NCBI GenBank assembly: GCA_026786125.1
Contig: JAJAYU010000272.1
Location: 1-8,368, forward strand
Length of the DNA: 8,368 bases
Source of the DNA: Chamaesiphon sp.
GTDB lineage: Bacteria; Cyanobacteriota; Cyanobacteriia; Cyanobacteriales; Chamaesiphonaceae
Reading direction: 5' to 3'
The translations under genes and the position numbers were made by a program. Under the pieces are notes generated by a model. The model saw only the letters and a list, made by a program, of their open reading frames with translations, made no database searches and was not told the DNA's origin. Positions 1 through 7,340 of the stretch are shown here, in pieces. Within the stretch, counting starts at the first letter, position 1. Each line of letters begins with the position of its first letter.

Positions 1-95
1 GTACTGAGGCTGGGATCTGCCTGATATTTGAGCAGTAACGCTCGTTTGGCTGCTACTTGAGCGATTCGTTGTTGTAAATTTTGCGCGTCCATCAT
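1..95 (-). CDS. N-terminal fragment of an unrecognised protein, cut by the window edge
   Basis: The minus strand reads open from tandem ATG codons (95-93 and 92-90) to the window edge, giving about 31 residues starting MMDAQNLQQRIAQVAAKRAL. The segment is hydrophilic and helix-prone, rich in Gln, Ala, Arg and Lys, like the first helix of a small soluble coiled-coil protein. The frame stays open upstream of the ATGs to an in-frame TAA, and the extra residues (IYQYTKSQIDNF) also look protein-like, so a TTG start at 134 is a real alternative. No clear ribosome binding site precedes either start. I do not recognise the family and propose no function. It is divergent from the nrtS-like gene to the right. 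Confidence 0.45.
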   Translation of the reverse strand, partial: MMDAQNLQQRIAQVAAKRALLLKYQADPSLS

Positions 96-257
96 GAAAT
101 TATCGATTTGTGATTTGGTGTATTGGTAAATCAACTGCGACCAACTAATTTAATGATAGACCGATCATACGAACTTGCCCAACCCTACTAGATGTGAGGG
201 CTGGTTTGTTTGATCGCATCATTACCGCCGCCATTTAGCGATGATTCACCAGTGCAA

Positions 258-284
258 TTGAATTTGTTTTGACCGATTTATAAT
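258..284 (+). promoter_or_regulatory. Candidate sigma-70-type promoter for the nrtS-like gene
   Basis: A perfect TATAAT (279-284) is preceded by TTGAAT (258-263) with a 15-bp spacer, shorter than the ideal 17. Transcription would start near 290 and leave a leader of about 100 nt before the ATG at 391. No exact NtcA box (GTA-N8-TAC) was found in the 200-390 region. The rest of the 96-390 spacer shows only a weak minus-strand TTGGGC/TATCAT pair (182-177 and 158-153) that could serve the leftward gene. Confidence 0.35.
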
Positions 285-390
285 TGAAGCTCAGACCTAC
301 GAGTGAATTACAAGATATTTGTCCGTGATGAACAGTCGATCGCTTCTGTGAATTGGTAAGTTATTGAATATTACTAGCCAATTAGCCACT

Positions 391-651
391 ATGCTCAAAA
401 GATATCTGACCAGTCTAGTCGATCCTGAATTTATGTCTACAGGATTAAAGACAGCTTTGGTGGTCGGCTCATTACTATTTATCATCAATCACGGGCTAGC
501 ACTATCGCGCGGTGAAATGACTAGCGATCGATGGATTTCTGTCGCGATTACTTACTTGATGCCTTATCTAGTGAATGTGTACGGACAATACAGCTATCGT
601 CGCAAGTTCGCACTGCGGCAAAGTCCTGAGTTCACATCGAGTCGATCCTAA
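391..651 (+). CDS. nrtS: NrtS-like small membrane protein, putative nitrate/nitrite transporter
   Basis: An 86-residue protein with two predicted membrane helices (about residues 18-38 and 48-66). A basic amphipathic N-terminus (MLKRYLTSLVDPEF) precedes them and a basic, polar tail follows. The pattern of a TGLKTALVVGSLLF helix, an INHG turn and a second helix ending PYLVNVYGQY matches my recollection of the NrtS family, small two-helix proteins shown in some cyanobacteria to support nitrate and nitrite uptake. The frame extends upstream to a TTG at 364, but family members typically start with MLKRYL or similar, so the ATG at 391 is preferred. No clear Shine-Dalgarno is visible. NrtS can act as a homomer or as a pair of paralogues; no second copy or nitrate-assimilation gene is present here. 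Function is inferred from remembered family resemblance only. Confidence 0.65.
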   Translation: MLKRYLTSLVDPEFMSTGLKTALVVGSLLFIINHGLALSRGEMTSDRWISVAITYLMPYLVNVYGQYSYRRKFALRQSPEFTSSRS

Positions 652-711
652 TCTAAAACCTCATCTTTTCTTGAGTTAGAAAGCGTTTAAGCCAAAATTT
701 GCGATCGATTA

Positions 712-745
712 AGATCCCCGACTTATCGGAAGAATTCGGGGATCT
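712..745. terminator. Hairpin between convergent genes: dispersed repeat or weak terminator
   Basis: AGATCCCCGA (712-721) and TCGGGGATCT (736-745) form a perfect 10-bp stem around a 14-nt loop. The stem lies between the 3' ends of the nrtS-like gene and the antitoxin gene, the expected place for a shared terminator. No T-run follows it on either strand, so it is a weak intrinsic terminator. GATCCCCGA-type stems are common as dispersed hairpins between cyanobacterial genes, so this may be a repeat element co-opted as a 3' boundary. Confidence 0.5.
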
Positions 746-761
746 GGCGTAGCTATCGAGC

Positions 762-1076
762 CTACTTACCCGCAATTGCCGTCGCAATATCTTCACGAGT
801 AGCCCCAAGTGATAATAGCGATTTGATTAATAGATCGATCGACACAGATCGATCGGCAGCTTCCATTTTCGCCACCCGCGATTGACTAGAGTTAGTCTTT
901 TCAGCCAGTTTTTGCTGAGATAGCTGCTCTTGTTGTCTCATTTTTTTCAGTGACTTACTCAGTGCCACTCGAATTTCGATGATCGCTTCTTCTTCTGGTG
1001 TTAGTTGGAGAAATTCAGCTACAGTGCCAACTTTCCAGCCAGCAGCCTCTAGTTTTTGTCTTTTGATAGGATCCAT
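762..1076 (-). CDS. XRE/HTH-family antitoxin of a HigBA-like toxin-antitoxin pair
   Basis: A 104-residue protein. The N-terminal 35 residues (MDPIKRQKLEAAGWKVGTVA, then EFLQLTPEEEAIIEIR) match a recurrent cyanobacterial antitoxin layout in which AAGW-VG and EFL-L precede the DNA-binding domain. A Cro/C1-type helix-turn-helix follows at about residues 38-92, including LSQQKLAEKTNSSQSRVAKMEA as turn and recognition helices. It is expected to neutralise the toxin encoded just upstream and to repress the operon. AAGG lies about five nt before the ATG, a usable ribosome binding site. The gene is downstream of the toxin, the HigBA order; the gap is 32 nt if the toxin frame is restored and 76 nt as sequenced. 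No lesion is seen in this gene. Confidence 0.85.
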   Translation of the reverse strand: MDPIKRQKLEAAGWKVGTVAEFLQLTPEEEAIIEIRVALSKSLKKMRQQEQLSQQKLAEKTNSSQSRVAKMEAADRSVSIDLLIKSLLSLGATREDIATAIAGK

Positions 1077-1108
1077 ACCTTATTGCATCACAGGTATCAT
1101 CCTGTGCC

Positions 1109-1440
1109 TTAAATTTCATCATATAGTTTGAGTCTTCTCTGACTATTATCAATTACCTGTTTAGGTGTCTCTCTAGTTTTCTTGAGAAAACACCAGCAAT
1201 TATGATTGCATCATCATCAATTTGATAGATGATTCGCCACTCTTGATTATTTTCGCTGTCACCTACTCTGAGTTCGTAGCAGTGCTTACCAATACTAGAT
1301 ACAGGCATCGATAGTAGTTCTCCATCCTGTAGTTGTTTTAACAGGGAACCTGCTTCAATTCGTGCAGATTGAGAAAATGGGGGTGTTTTAATCTCGCTAG
1401 ATAACCAAACAGTCTCTTTGCCGTCGTTGTGAGTAGTCAT
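1109..1440 (-). pseudogene. HigB/Gp49-like (RelE superfamily) toxin gene with a single-base frameshift
   Basis: As sequenced, the frame gives 95 residues ending FSRKLERHLNR at a TAA (1153-1155). The body matches the phage Gp49-like/HigB family: VWLSSEIKTPPFS, a LLKQLQDGELLSMP helix-turn, SIGKHCYELRV and EWRIIYQIDDDAIIIAGVF. Family members continue after VFSKK with a T-TP---I--C--R---YD tail. That tail is present one frame over: reading one extra A in the A-run (plus-strand T-run 1177-1180) gives KTRETPKQVIDNSQRRL, then KLYDEI and a TAA at 1109-1111, about 110 residues, the usual length. The family is known to act as translation-dependent mRNA interferases. Without its C-terminal helix the product may be inactive. 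Causes could be a base-calling error in a homopolymer, a real loss-of-function mutation, or -1 frameshifting on the A-rich site. Confidence 0.8.
1177..1180 (-). other. Frameshift site in the toxin gene (short poly-A run)
   Basis: The coding strand reads TCA AGA AAA CTA here. One more A, or a -1 ribosomal slip on AAA, gives TCA AGA AAA ACT and joins the two halves of the toxin. The heptamer A AGA AAA is not a canonical X XXY YYZ slippery site, so an indel is more likely than programmed recoding. Confidence 0.75.
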
Positions 1441-1542
1441 TAAATATATGATGTCTAATTGGGTTTAAATTTTTGCAATTCATGGTTAACAAGGGTAGGT
1501 TTTTTAAATTGCGGTTGTGGTAAGAGTTGCAAATTTCCCCAA

Positions 1543-1565
1543 GTAGTGGCAATCCGCTCCGCTAC
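1543..1565. repeat. Small GTAG...CTAC hairpin in the toxin-valS spacer
   Basis: GTAGTGG (1543-1549) can pair with CCGCTAC (1559-1565), seven pairs including one G-U, around a 9-nt loop. On the plus strand a T5 run starts four nt after the stem (1569-1573), so it resembles a weak terminator or attenuator in front of valS. The CCGCTCCGCTAC wording resembles short dispersed repeats of cyanobacterial intergenic DNA, which is the simpler reading. Confidence 0.35.
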
Positions 1566-1575
1566 ATGTTTTTAT

Positions 1576-1593
1576 TATGTCATATTCGACATA
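1576..1593. promoter_or_regulatory. Perfect inverted repeat, candidate operator in the divergent spacer
   Basis: TATGTC (1576-1581) and GACATA (1588-1593) form a perfect 6-bp inverted repeat with a 6-bp spacer, an arrangement suited to a dimeric HTH regulator. It lies 136 bp upstream of the toxin start and 79 bp upstream of valS. It could be an operator for the antitoxin or another regulator. No second copy nearby supports it. Confidence 0.25.
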
Positions 1594-1671
1594 GATGTAT
1601 CAAGTAAAATCTACATCCTCCGCCCGACTATGGCACAATCGTAAGAGAGGCAAAACGATAATCCGCATCCC

Positions 1672-4392
1672 ATGACAGCTAATCTTCCCCCCCAGTACGA
1701 CGCAAAAACCACCGAAGCCAAATGGCAACAGATTTGGGAAACAAACCAAACCTATCAAGTCGATCCGGCTAAAGGGGGGAAACCCTTCTGCATCGTCATT
1801 CCACCGCCAAACGTGACGGGAAGCTTGCACCTGGGACATGCGTTTGAACAATCGCTGATTGATACGTTGATTCGCTATCATCGGATGCTAGGAGATAACA
1901 CCTTGTATCTTCCTGGTACAGATCATGCCAGTATTGCTGTTCAGACTATTCTAGAGAAACAGCTTAAAGCCGAAGGCAAGACACGGTATGATGTCGGGCG
2001 TGAGAAATTTTTAGAGCGGGCGTGGGAATGGAAGGCTGAATCTGGGGGAGCTATTGTCAATCAGCTCAAGCGATTAGGGGTGTCGGCGGATTGGACGCGG
2101 GAACGGTTTACGCTTGATAAAGGCTTGTCGGCGGCAGTATTGGAGGCATTTGTGCGGCTGCATCGGGATGGGATGATTTATCGGGGACAGTATTTAGTCA
2201 ATTGGTGTCCGGCTTCGCAATCGGCGGTGTCGGATTTGGAAGTGGAGAATAAGGAAACTAACGGAAATCTTTGGTATTTCCGCTATCCGTTGAGCGATGG
2301 TTCTGGGTATATTGAAGTTGCTACGACTCGCCCAGAAACGATGTTGGGCGATACGGCAGTTGCGGTTAATCCCAAAGATGAACGATACAAACATCTAATT
2401 GGGAAAACGGTGAAGTTGCCGATTCTGGATCGCGAGATTCCGATCGTCGGTGATGATTTTGTCGAGGCGGAATTTGGGACGGGTTGCGTCAAGATTACGC
2501 CTGCCCACGATCCCAATGACTTTGCGATGGGTAAACGACATAGTTTACCGTTGATTAATATCATGAATAAAGACGGCACTCTCAATGAGAATGCTGGTGA
2601 ATTTGAAGGGCAAGAACGCTTTGCGGCACGGCGGAATATTGTTGCTAAATTAGAAGAACTCGGTAATCTGGTTAAGATCGAAGCCTATAAACATACTGTG
2701 CCCTATAGCGATCGAGGTAAAGTGCCAGTCGAGCCATTATTATCAACTCAATGGTTCGTCAAAATTCGACCAATGGCGGATAACTGTCTGGAGCATTTAG
2801 ATAACCAGAATTCACCCGAATTTGTCCCCCAACGTTGGACGAAGGTATATCGGGATTGGTTGGTCAAATTACAAGATTGGTGTATCTCGCGCCAATTATG
2901 GTGGGGGCATCAAATTCCGGCTTGGTATGCGGTGAGTGAATCTGGTGGGGAGATTACCGACAATACTCCGTTCTTTGTAGCTAAAAGTGAGGCAGAAGCA
3001 AGGGCACAGGCGATCAAGCAATTTGGTGCCGATGTGCAATTAGTTCAAGATCCTGATGTCTTAGATACTTGGTTCTCGTCTGGAATCTGGCCATTCTCAA
3101 CCTTAGGTTGGCCAGAAAATACGGCAGATTTAGAGATGTATTATCCAACATCTACGCTAGTAACGGGCTTTGATATTATCTTCTTCTGGGTGGCGCGGAT
3201 GACAATGATGTCGGGATATTTGACTGGTAAAATGCCATTTAAAGATGTCTATATTCATGGGTTAGTACTGGATGAAAATGGCAAGAAAATGTCTAAGTCA
3301 TCGAATAATGGGATCGATCCATTATTGCTAATCGATAAATATGGTACCGACGCGCTACGGTACACATTGATTCGTGAAGTTGTTGGGGCGGGGCAGGATA
3401 TTCGGATTCAATATAATCGAAAAACTGATGAATCGGAATCCGTCGAAGCTAGCCGAAATTTCACCAATAAAATCTGGAATGCGGCGCGATTTGTGATGAT
3501 CAATTTGGAGGGGAAAACACCTCAACAATGGGGCTTACCCGATCGATCAAACCTCGAAGTTGCCGATCGCTGGATCTTGTCGCGTTTCCATCAAACTGCT
3601 CAACAGACGGGCGAATATATCGATCGATATGCACTGGGTGAAGCAGCAAAAGGATTGTATGAATTCTTCTGGGGCGATCTCTGTGACTGGTACATCGAGC
3701 TGGTGAAATCGCGGTTATTGGAAGATGCCGAGCCAACTAGTAAGTTAGTCACCCAAAAAACTCTGGCATTTGTGTTAGATGGCATCCTCAAGCTGATACA
3801 TCCGTTTATGCCCCACGTTACTTCGGAAATCTGGCAAACTTTCACCCAGAGCGATGAGCACAATGATATCTCGATTCAACCATATCCGATCGCTGATGTG
3901 AGTTTAATTGATACGGAACTTGATCGCGAGTTTGAGTTGCTGATTGGTGTAACCCGTACCATCCGCAATCTTCGCGCCGAGGCAGAATTAAAACGCGCAA
4001 TTAAAGTCGCAATTATCATCCAGAGTGATAGCGAACAAGAACGTCAAATTATAGAACGGAGCAGAACGTATCTGTGTGATTTAGCTCAAATCGAGGAGCT
4101 AACTATCGTTGATAAATTAGCTGAAGAACCAGTCAGGTCGATCGCTAGTGTTTTTGCCACAGTCCAAATAATTTTACCTCTGACAGGCGTAGTCGATCTT
4201 GAAGCTTTCAAAGCTAAAATTCAGAAAAAAATTGACAAAATTGATAAAGAAATCGAATCAATTAATGGTCGATTAAATAATACTAAATTTATGGAACGTG
4301 CAACTCCTGAAGTAGTTCAACAAACGAAAGATAGTTTGACAGAAGCTAAAAAACAAAAAGAGATTCTACAAGAAAGACTCGAACAATTCTAG
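1672..4392 (+). CDS. valS: Valyl-tRNA synthetase
   Basis: A 906-residue cytosolic class Ia synthetase that charges tRNA-Val with valine and edits mischarged threonine. The HIGH-type motif is HLGH at 53-56, inside [13 protein letters not shown]. The CP1 editing domain shows [10 protein letters not shown] at 218-227 and AHDPND at 278-283. The catalytic fold resumes with WCISRQ around 403-408, followed by [15 protein letters not shown] is at 539-543. The helical anticodon-binding domain starts near VADRWILSR (about 630) and runs to about 775. The last 65 residues (from about 842) form the Lys/Glu-rich coiled-coil arm that contacts tRNA. It is somewhat shorter than the 951-residue E. coli enzyme, as usual in cyanobacteria. 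The ATG at 1672 is followed by the expected N-terminus ([19 protein letters not shown]); only a distant GAGAGG (1645-1650) resembles a ribosome binding site. The frame is intact. A Uma2-type gene follows after 12 nt and is probably cotranscribed. Confidence 0.98.
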   Translation: MTANLPPQYDAKTTEAKWQQIWETNQTYQVDPAKGGKPFCIVIPPPNVTGSLHLGHAFEQSLIDTLIRYHRMLGDNTLYLPGTDHASIAVQTILEKQLKAEGKTRYDVGREKFLERAWEWKAESGGAIVNQLKRLGVSADWTRERFTLDKGLSAAVLEAFVRLHRDGMIYRGQYLVNWCPASQSAVSDLEVENKETNGNLWYFRYPLSDGSGYIEVATTRPETMLGDTAVAVNPKDERYKHLIGKTVKLPILDREIPIVGDDFVEAEFGTGCVKITPAHDPNDFAMGKRHSLPLINIMNKDGTLNENAGEFEGQERFAARRNIVAKLEELGNLVKIEAYKHTVPYSDRGKVPVEPLLSTQWFVKIRPMADNCLEHLDNQNSPEFVPQRWTKVYRDWLVKLQDWCISRQLWWGHQIPAWYAVSESGGEITDNTPFFVAKSEAEARAQAIKQFGADVQLVQDPDVLDTWFSSGIWPFSTLGWPENTADLEMYYPTSTLVTGFDIIFFWVARMTMMSGYLTGKMPFKDVYIHGLVLDENGKKMSKSSNNGIDPLLLIDKYGTDALRYTLIREVVGAGQDIRIQYNRKTDESESVEASRNFTNKIWNAARFVMINLEGKTPQQWGLPDRSNLEVADRWILSRFHQTAQQTGEYIDRYALGEAAKGLYEFFWGDLCDWYIELVKSRLLEDAEPTSKLVTQKTLAFVLDGILKLIHPFMPHVTSEIWQTFTQSDEHNDISIQPYPIADVSLIDTELDREFELLIGVTRTIRNLRAEAELKRAIKVAIIIQSDSEQERQIIERSRTYLCDLAQIEELTIVDKLAEEPVRSIASVFATVQIILPLTGVVDLEAFKAKIQKKIDKIDKEIESINGRLNNTKFMERATPEVVQQTKDSLTEAKKQKEILQERLEQF

Positions 4393-4404
4393 AGGTTTAA
4401 TCTG

Positions 4405-4986
4405 ATGCAATTACTCCAAAAAATCTATACGCCAGCCGAATATCTGGAACTAGAGGCAAAATCTGAATTTAGAAGTGAGTATCGCGACGGAGAAATCGTA
4501 CCAATGGCGGGCGGAACAACTAATCATAATGAAATTAGTCTAAACGTAGCTACCAACCTACGATTTAGTCTAAAAGGTCAAAACTATCGTGTTTATATGT
4601 CTGATGTCAGGTTATGGATACCACCAAATCGTCAATATACGTACCCAGATGTGATGCTGATTCAGGGCGAACCTATGTATTTAGAAAATACTACTTCTAC
4701 CGTGACTAATCCTCGGTTGATTGTAGAAGTTTTATCAAAATCTACAGGAAATTATGACCGCAGCGAGAAGTTCGATTACTATCGATCAATTCCTGAACTC
4801 CAAGAATATATTCTCATCGACCAATCTTGCTATCATGTGTTGCAATATGTCAAAACTAGTGCAACACAATGGTTATTAACTGATCATAATCAGGCTGATG
4901 GAATTGTGAAGTTGGGGTCGATCAATCTGGCTCTAAGTTTGAGTGATATTTACGATCGAGTTAACTTTGACGAAATTGAAGAATAG
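4405..4986 (+). CDS. Uma2 family (DUF820) nuclease-like protein
   Basis: A 193-residue protein of the Uma2/DUF820 family, a PD-(D/E)XK-fold group greatly expanded in cyanobacteria with mostly unknown cellular roles. The N-terminus YTPAEYLELEAKSEFRSEY, then RDGEIVPMAGGTTNHNEIS, is typical. Predicted catalytic elements are present: His41 in the NHN segment, the PD pair at 81-82 (YPDVMLI), Glu108 in LIVEVLSKST, and Lys122 in RSEKFDYYRSIPELQEYILID. The core is complete, so the fold and active site look intact. AGAGG (4391-4395), overlapping the valS stop, sits nine nt before the ATG and is a good ribosome binding site. This suggests translation from a valS readthrough transcript, although no functional tie to tRNA charging is known. 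Some family members ride with mobile DNA, but no transposase or terminal repeats are visible here. Confidence 0.9.
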   Translation: MQLLQKIYTPAEYLELEAKSEFRSEYRDGEIVPMAGGTTNHNEISLNVATNLRFSLKGQNYRVYMSDVRLWIPPNRQYTYPDVMLIQGEPMYLENTTSTVTNPRLIVEVLSKSTGNYDRSEKFDYYRSIPELQEYILIDQSCYHVLQYVKTSATQWLLTDHNQADGIVKLGSINLALSLSDIYDRVNFDEIEE

Positions 4987-5011
4987 GATCTGAATTGATA
5001 ATAGATTAGCT

Positions 5012-5037
5012 AAAATCCCCTCTTGGAAGGGGATTTT
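5012..5037. terminator. Bidirectional intrinsic terminator between the Uma2 gene and speA
   Basis: AAAATCCCCT (5012-5021) and AGGGGATTTT (5028-5037) form a perfect 10-bp stem with a 6-nt loop. The stem has a GC core and A/T outer arms that supply a T-run for both directions. It lies 26 nt after the Uma2 stop and 12 nt beyond the speA stop, exactly between convergent genes. Confidence 0.85.
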
Positions 5038-5048
5038 CATGCGGGAGA

Positions 5049-7079
5049 TTATGGGGACAGGTAAGTATATTGAGTCAGACTATGCTCGTAGTTTTGCAAT
5101 AGGCGTTGCGCTTCAGCGATCGAGATCCGATCGTCCAATAATGCTTGTTCAGCTTTTTGACGAATACTTTCGATTAGATCTTCAACATCATATTGAACAT
5201 AGCCCACGACTTCCTTCATCGTATCGCCTTTAACAACATGCTCGATCTTATAACCCTTGGGGGTTTTCTTGATGTGAACGGCATTTGTATCACCAAAAAG
5301 GTTGTGCAAATTACCCATGATCTCTTGATAGGCACCGCCGAGGAATAAGCCTAAATAATAGGGTTTATGCTCTTCTAATGGATGCAATTCAAGCACATGC
5401 TTGACATCTTTGAGATCGATGAATTGGTCGATTTTACCATCGCTATCGCAGGTGAGATCGGCTAAGATGCCTCGTCGAGTTGGTTCTTCGGCTAACCGAT
5501 GAATTGGCATGATCGGGAATAGTTGATCGATCGCCCAACTATCAGGAGCAGATTGGAATACTGATAGATTAATGTAATAGATCGAAGCCATAATTTGCTC
5601 CAACTCTTCCAAATCTTCGGGCATATATTCTTCTCGCTTGGCGATGTCTAAGATTTTTTGACAACATGCCCAGTAGAGTTGTTCAGCGCGAGAACGTTCG
5701 GTGATGGTGAGATAACCAAATTTGAAACGGCTGAGGGCTTCTTCTTTAAATTGATTGGCATCATAGAAAGCTTCGCGGAAGTTTTCAGGGGTAATACTTT
5801 CGTATGTTTCCCACATATTCCGAATGATTTGGTGTTCGGAAGTCGCGATCGGTCGCGGTAAATCTGTCCGTACTTCGCAGGTGCTTAATACATCAAAGAT
5901 TAGTACTGATTGGTGGGAAGCGATCGCGCGTCCACTTTCGCTAACCAATGTTGGCACGGGAATATTTTTCTCGTTACAACTTTCGCGCACTTCGGCCACA
6001 ATATCGTTGGCGTAGTTTTGGAGATCGTAATTTTTAGATGCATGGAAATTGGTTTGAGAACCATCATAATCGATACCTAAACCGCCGCCAACATCGAGAT
6101 ATTTCATGTTCGCGCCCAGTTGGACGAGTTCGACATAGATTTTGCTGGCTTCACCAATTGCATCTTTGATCACCGAGATCGAGGAGATTTGGGAACCGAT
6201 ATGGAAGTGCAGGAGTTGGAGCGAATCGAGCATATCGGCTTCGCGCAGCTTATCTACCACCATAATAATTTCGGGGATTGTCAGCCCAAACTTGGCTCGA
6301 TCGCCACTGGATACGCCCCAACGTCCGATCCCTTTGGCGTTGAGCTTGGCACGGACACCGAGATTGGGCTTGATGCCGAGGGCTTTGGCTGCGGCGATCG
6401 CAATTTCGACTTCTTCGATTTGTTCAAGGACGATAATCGGTGTTTGGTCTAGTTTTTGGGCGAGCATCGCTGTTTCGATTTATTCGCGATCTTTATAGCC
6501 ATTACAAATTAACAATGCGCCAGGATTATTTAGCATGGCGATCGCAATCATCAGTTCGGGCTTGGAACCTGCTTCTAGACCAAATTGATAAGGCTTACCA
6601 AATTTGACTAGATCTTCAACCAAGTGCTTTTGCTGGTTACACTTAACTGGGAATACCCCTTTGTAAACACCGTCGTAATTGTAACGAGCGATCGCTTTGG
6701 CAAAGCAAGCATTCAGCCGCTCAATTCGGTGCTCTAGGATGTCCGAAAAGCGAATTAGGAGAGGGAGTGCCAACTTGCGTTGTTTGAGGGATTCGACTAG
6801 CTCATAGAGGTCTAGAGAGCCACCGCGATCGCCCTGAGGAGCTACCGTCACATGTCCCGCTGCGTTAATCGAGAAGTAAGGTTCGCCCCAACCTTTAATC
6901 CGGTATAAATTCTCGCTATCTTCGATCGTCCAAGCTGCTGTTTGCTCTTCCGGTTGATGTTGTTTTTTGACACCCACTTTCGCTTCAGCCTGAGGATCTA
7001 CGGTACTTTTCAACAATTCATTCAATTCCGCAGCTACGTTTGCATCTGGTAGCTCTAGTCCCACATCTTTTTTAGCCAC
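5049..7079 (-). pseudogene. speA: Biosynthetic arginine decarboxylase interrupted by one in-frame stop
   Basis: PLP-dependent decarboxylase converting arginine to agmatine, the entry step of polyamine synthesis. The reading frame spans 676 codons, normal for cyanobacterial SpeA, but codon 200 is TAA (6480-6482). The upstream part (199 codons, GTG start at 7079, in-frame TAG two codons before it) carries the PLP-binding lysine, Lys146 in VFPVKCNQ, plus GLEAGSKPEL. The downstream part is in the same frame and carries HFHIGSQ (about 291-297), the phosphate-binding GGGLGIDYDG (331-340), SESGRAI (380-386) and the catalytic CDSDG with Cys544. At the lesion the protein reads NGYKDRE-stop-IETAMLAQKL; relatives usually have Tyr there, so TAT/TAC to TAA is the likely change. 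An ATG at 6467, 12 nt past the stop, could allow reinitiation (472 codons). Both halves are otherwise undamaged, so the stop is very recent, artefactual or tolerated. Confidence 0.93.
6480..6482 (-). other. In-frame TAA in speA (codon 200)
   Basis: The coding strand reads GAT CGC GAA TAA ATC GAA ACA GCG ATG. The frame before and after the stop is identical, so this is a substitution rather than an indel. A single change to TAT or TAC restores the family's usual DREYIETA. Confidence 0.95.
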
Positions 7080-7236
7080 TGCCTATCCCATTTTCCCTAG
7101 ATAACGAATTCCCGTCTGCGATCTTAACGCATTATTCACAGATCTCTCGATCGTTTCCATGCATTTGCTCGTACTTAATGTACCCAAGAATTTGGTTGAG
7201 TTTAGTAGACAAGGGGTATTTGAGTGAGGATTGGGG

Positions 7237-7271
7237 GACTGGGAGACTGGGAGACTGGGAGACTGGGAGAC
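7237..7271. repeat. 8-bp tandem repeat (GACTGGGA, four copies plus GAC)
   Basis: Four exact head-to-tail copies of GACTGGGA lie at 7237-7268, followed by a partial GAC. The tract is in the spacer upstream of speA, about 160 bp before its start. Such short tandem arrays are typical of cyanobacterial intergenic DNA and vary in copy number by slippage. No coding role is supported. Confidence 0.9.
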
Positions 7272-7280
7272 GCAAGCGTC
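7269..7280. repeat. GACGC-AA-GCGTC palindrome abutting the tandem repeat
   Basis: GACGC (7269-7273) and GCGTC (7276-7280) form a perfect inverted repeat with a 2-bp centre. It begins in the partial last copy of the 8-bp repeat, so the two elements form one composite repeat block. Confidence 0.6.
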
Positions 7281-7284
7281 GATC

Positions 7285-7336
7285 TTCACCATTCACCACT
7301 TGTAGTGAGCGTAGCCGAACTATTCACCATTCACCA
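7285..7336. repeat. Direct repeat TTCACCATTCACCA flanking a short insert-like motif
   Basis: The 14-mer TTCACCATTCACCA occurs at 7285-7298 and 7323-7336. The 24 bp between the copies read CTTGTAGTGAGCGTAGCCGA, then ACTA, a wording similar to short dispersed cyanobacterial repeats. Each copy itself contains two TTCACCA units. The block sits just past the 3' end of the M15 peptidase gene and ends the 260-bp spacer before speA, in which I see no gene. Confidence 0.7.
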
Positions 7337-7340
7337 ATTC

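Noticed and set aside
364..390. TTG start adding nine residues to the nrtS-like protein
   Set aside because: Related proteins begin at the MLKRYL-type segment, and the TTG has no ribosome binding site.
1600..1881. 93-codon minus-strand frame over the valS start
   Set aside because: It is a shadow of the valS N-terminus, and its composition does not look like a real protein.
4391..4986. Insertion-sequence origin for the Uma2 gene
   Set aside because: No transposase, terminal inverted repeats or target-site duplication is visible around it.
5039..5233. 64-codon plus-strand frame beginning in the terminator
   Set aside because: It starts at the terminator hairpin and is antisense to the conserved speA C-terminus.
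6120..6498. Plus-strand frames of 110 and 118 codons opposite speA
   Set aside because: They are antisense shadows of a strongly conserved coding region and resemble no known protein.
7171..7183. GTACTTAATGTAC as an NtcA site upstream of speA
   Set aside because: The spacing is GTA-N7-TAC, one base short of the required N8, and no matching -10 element follows.
7083..7292. 69-codon minus-strand frame directly upstream of speA
   Set aside because: It reads through the 8-bp tandem repeat (giving SQSPSLPVSQSP), shows no family features and has no ribosome binding site; it is spacer DNA.
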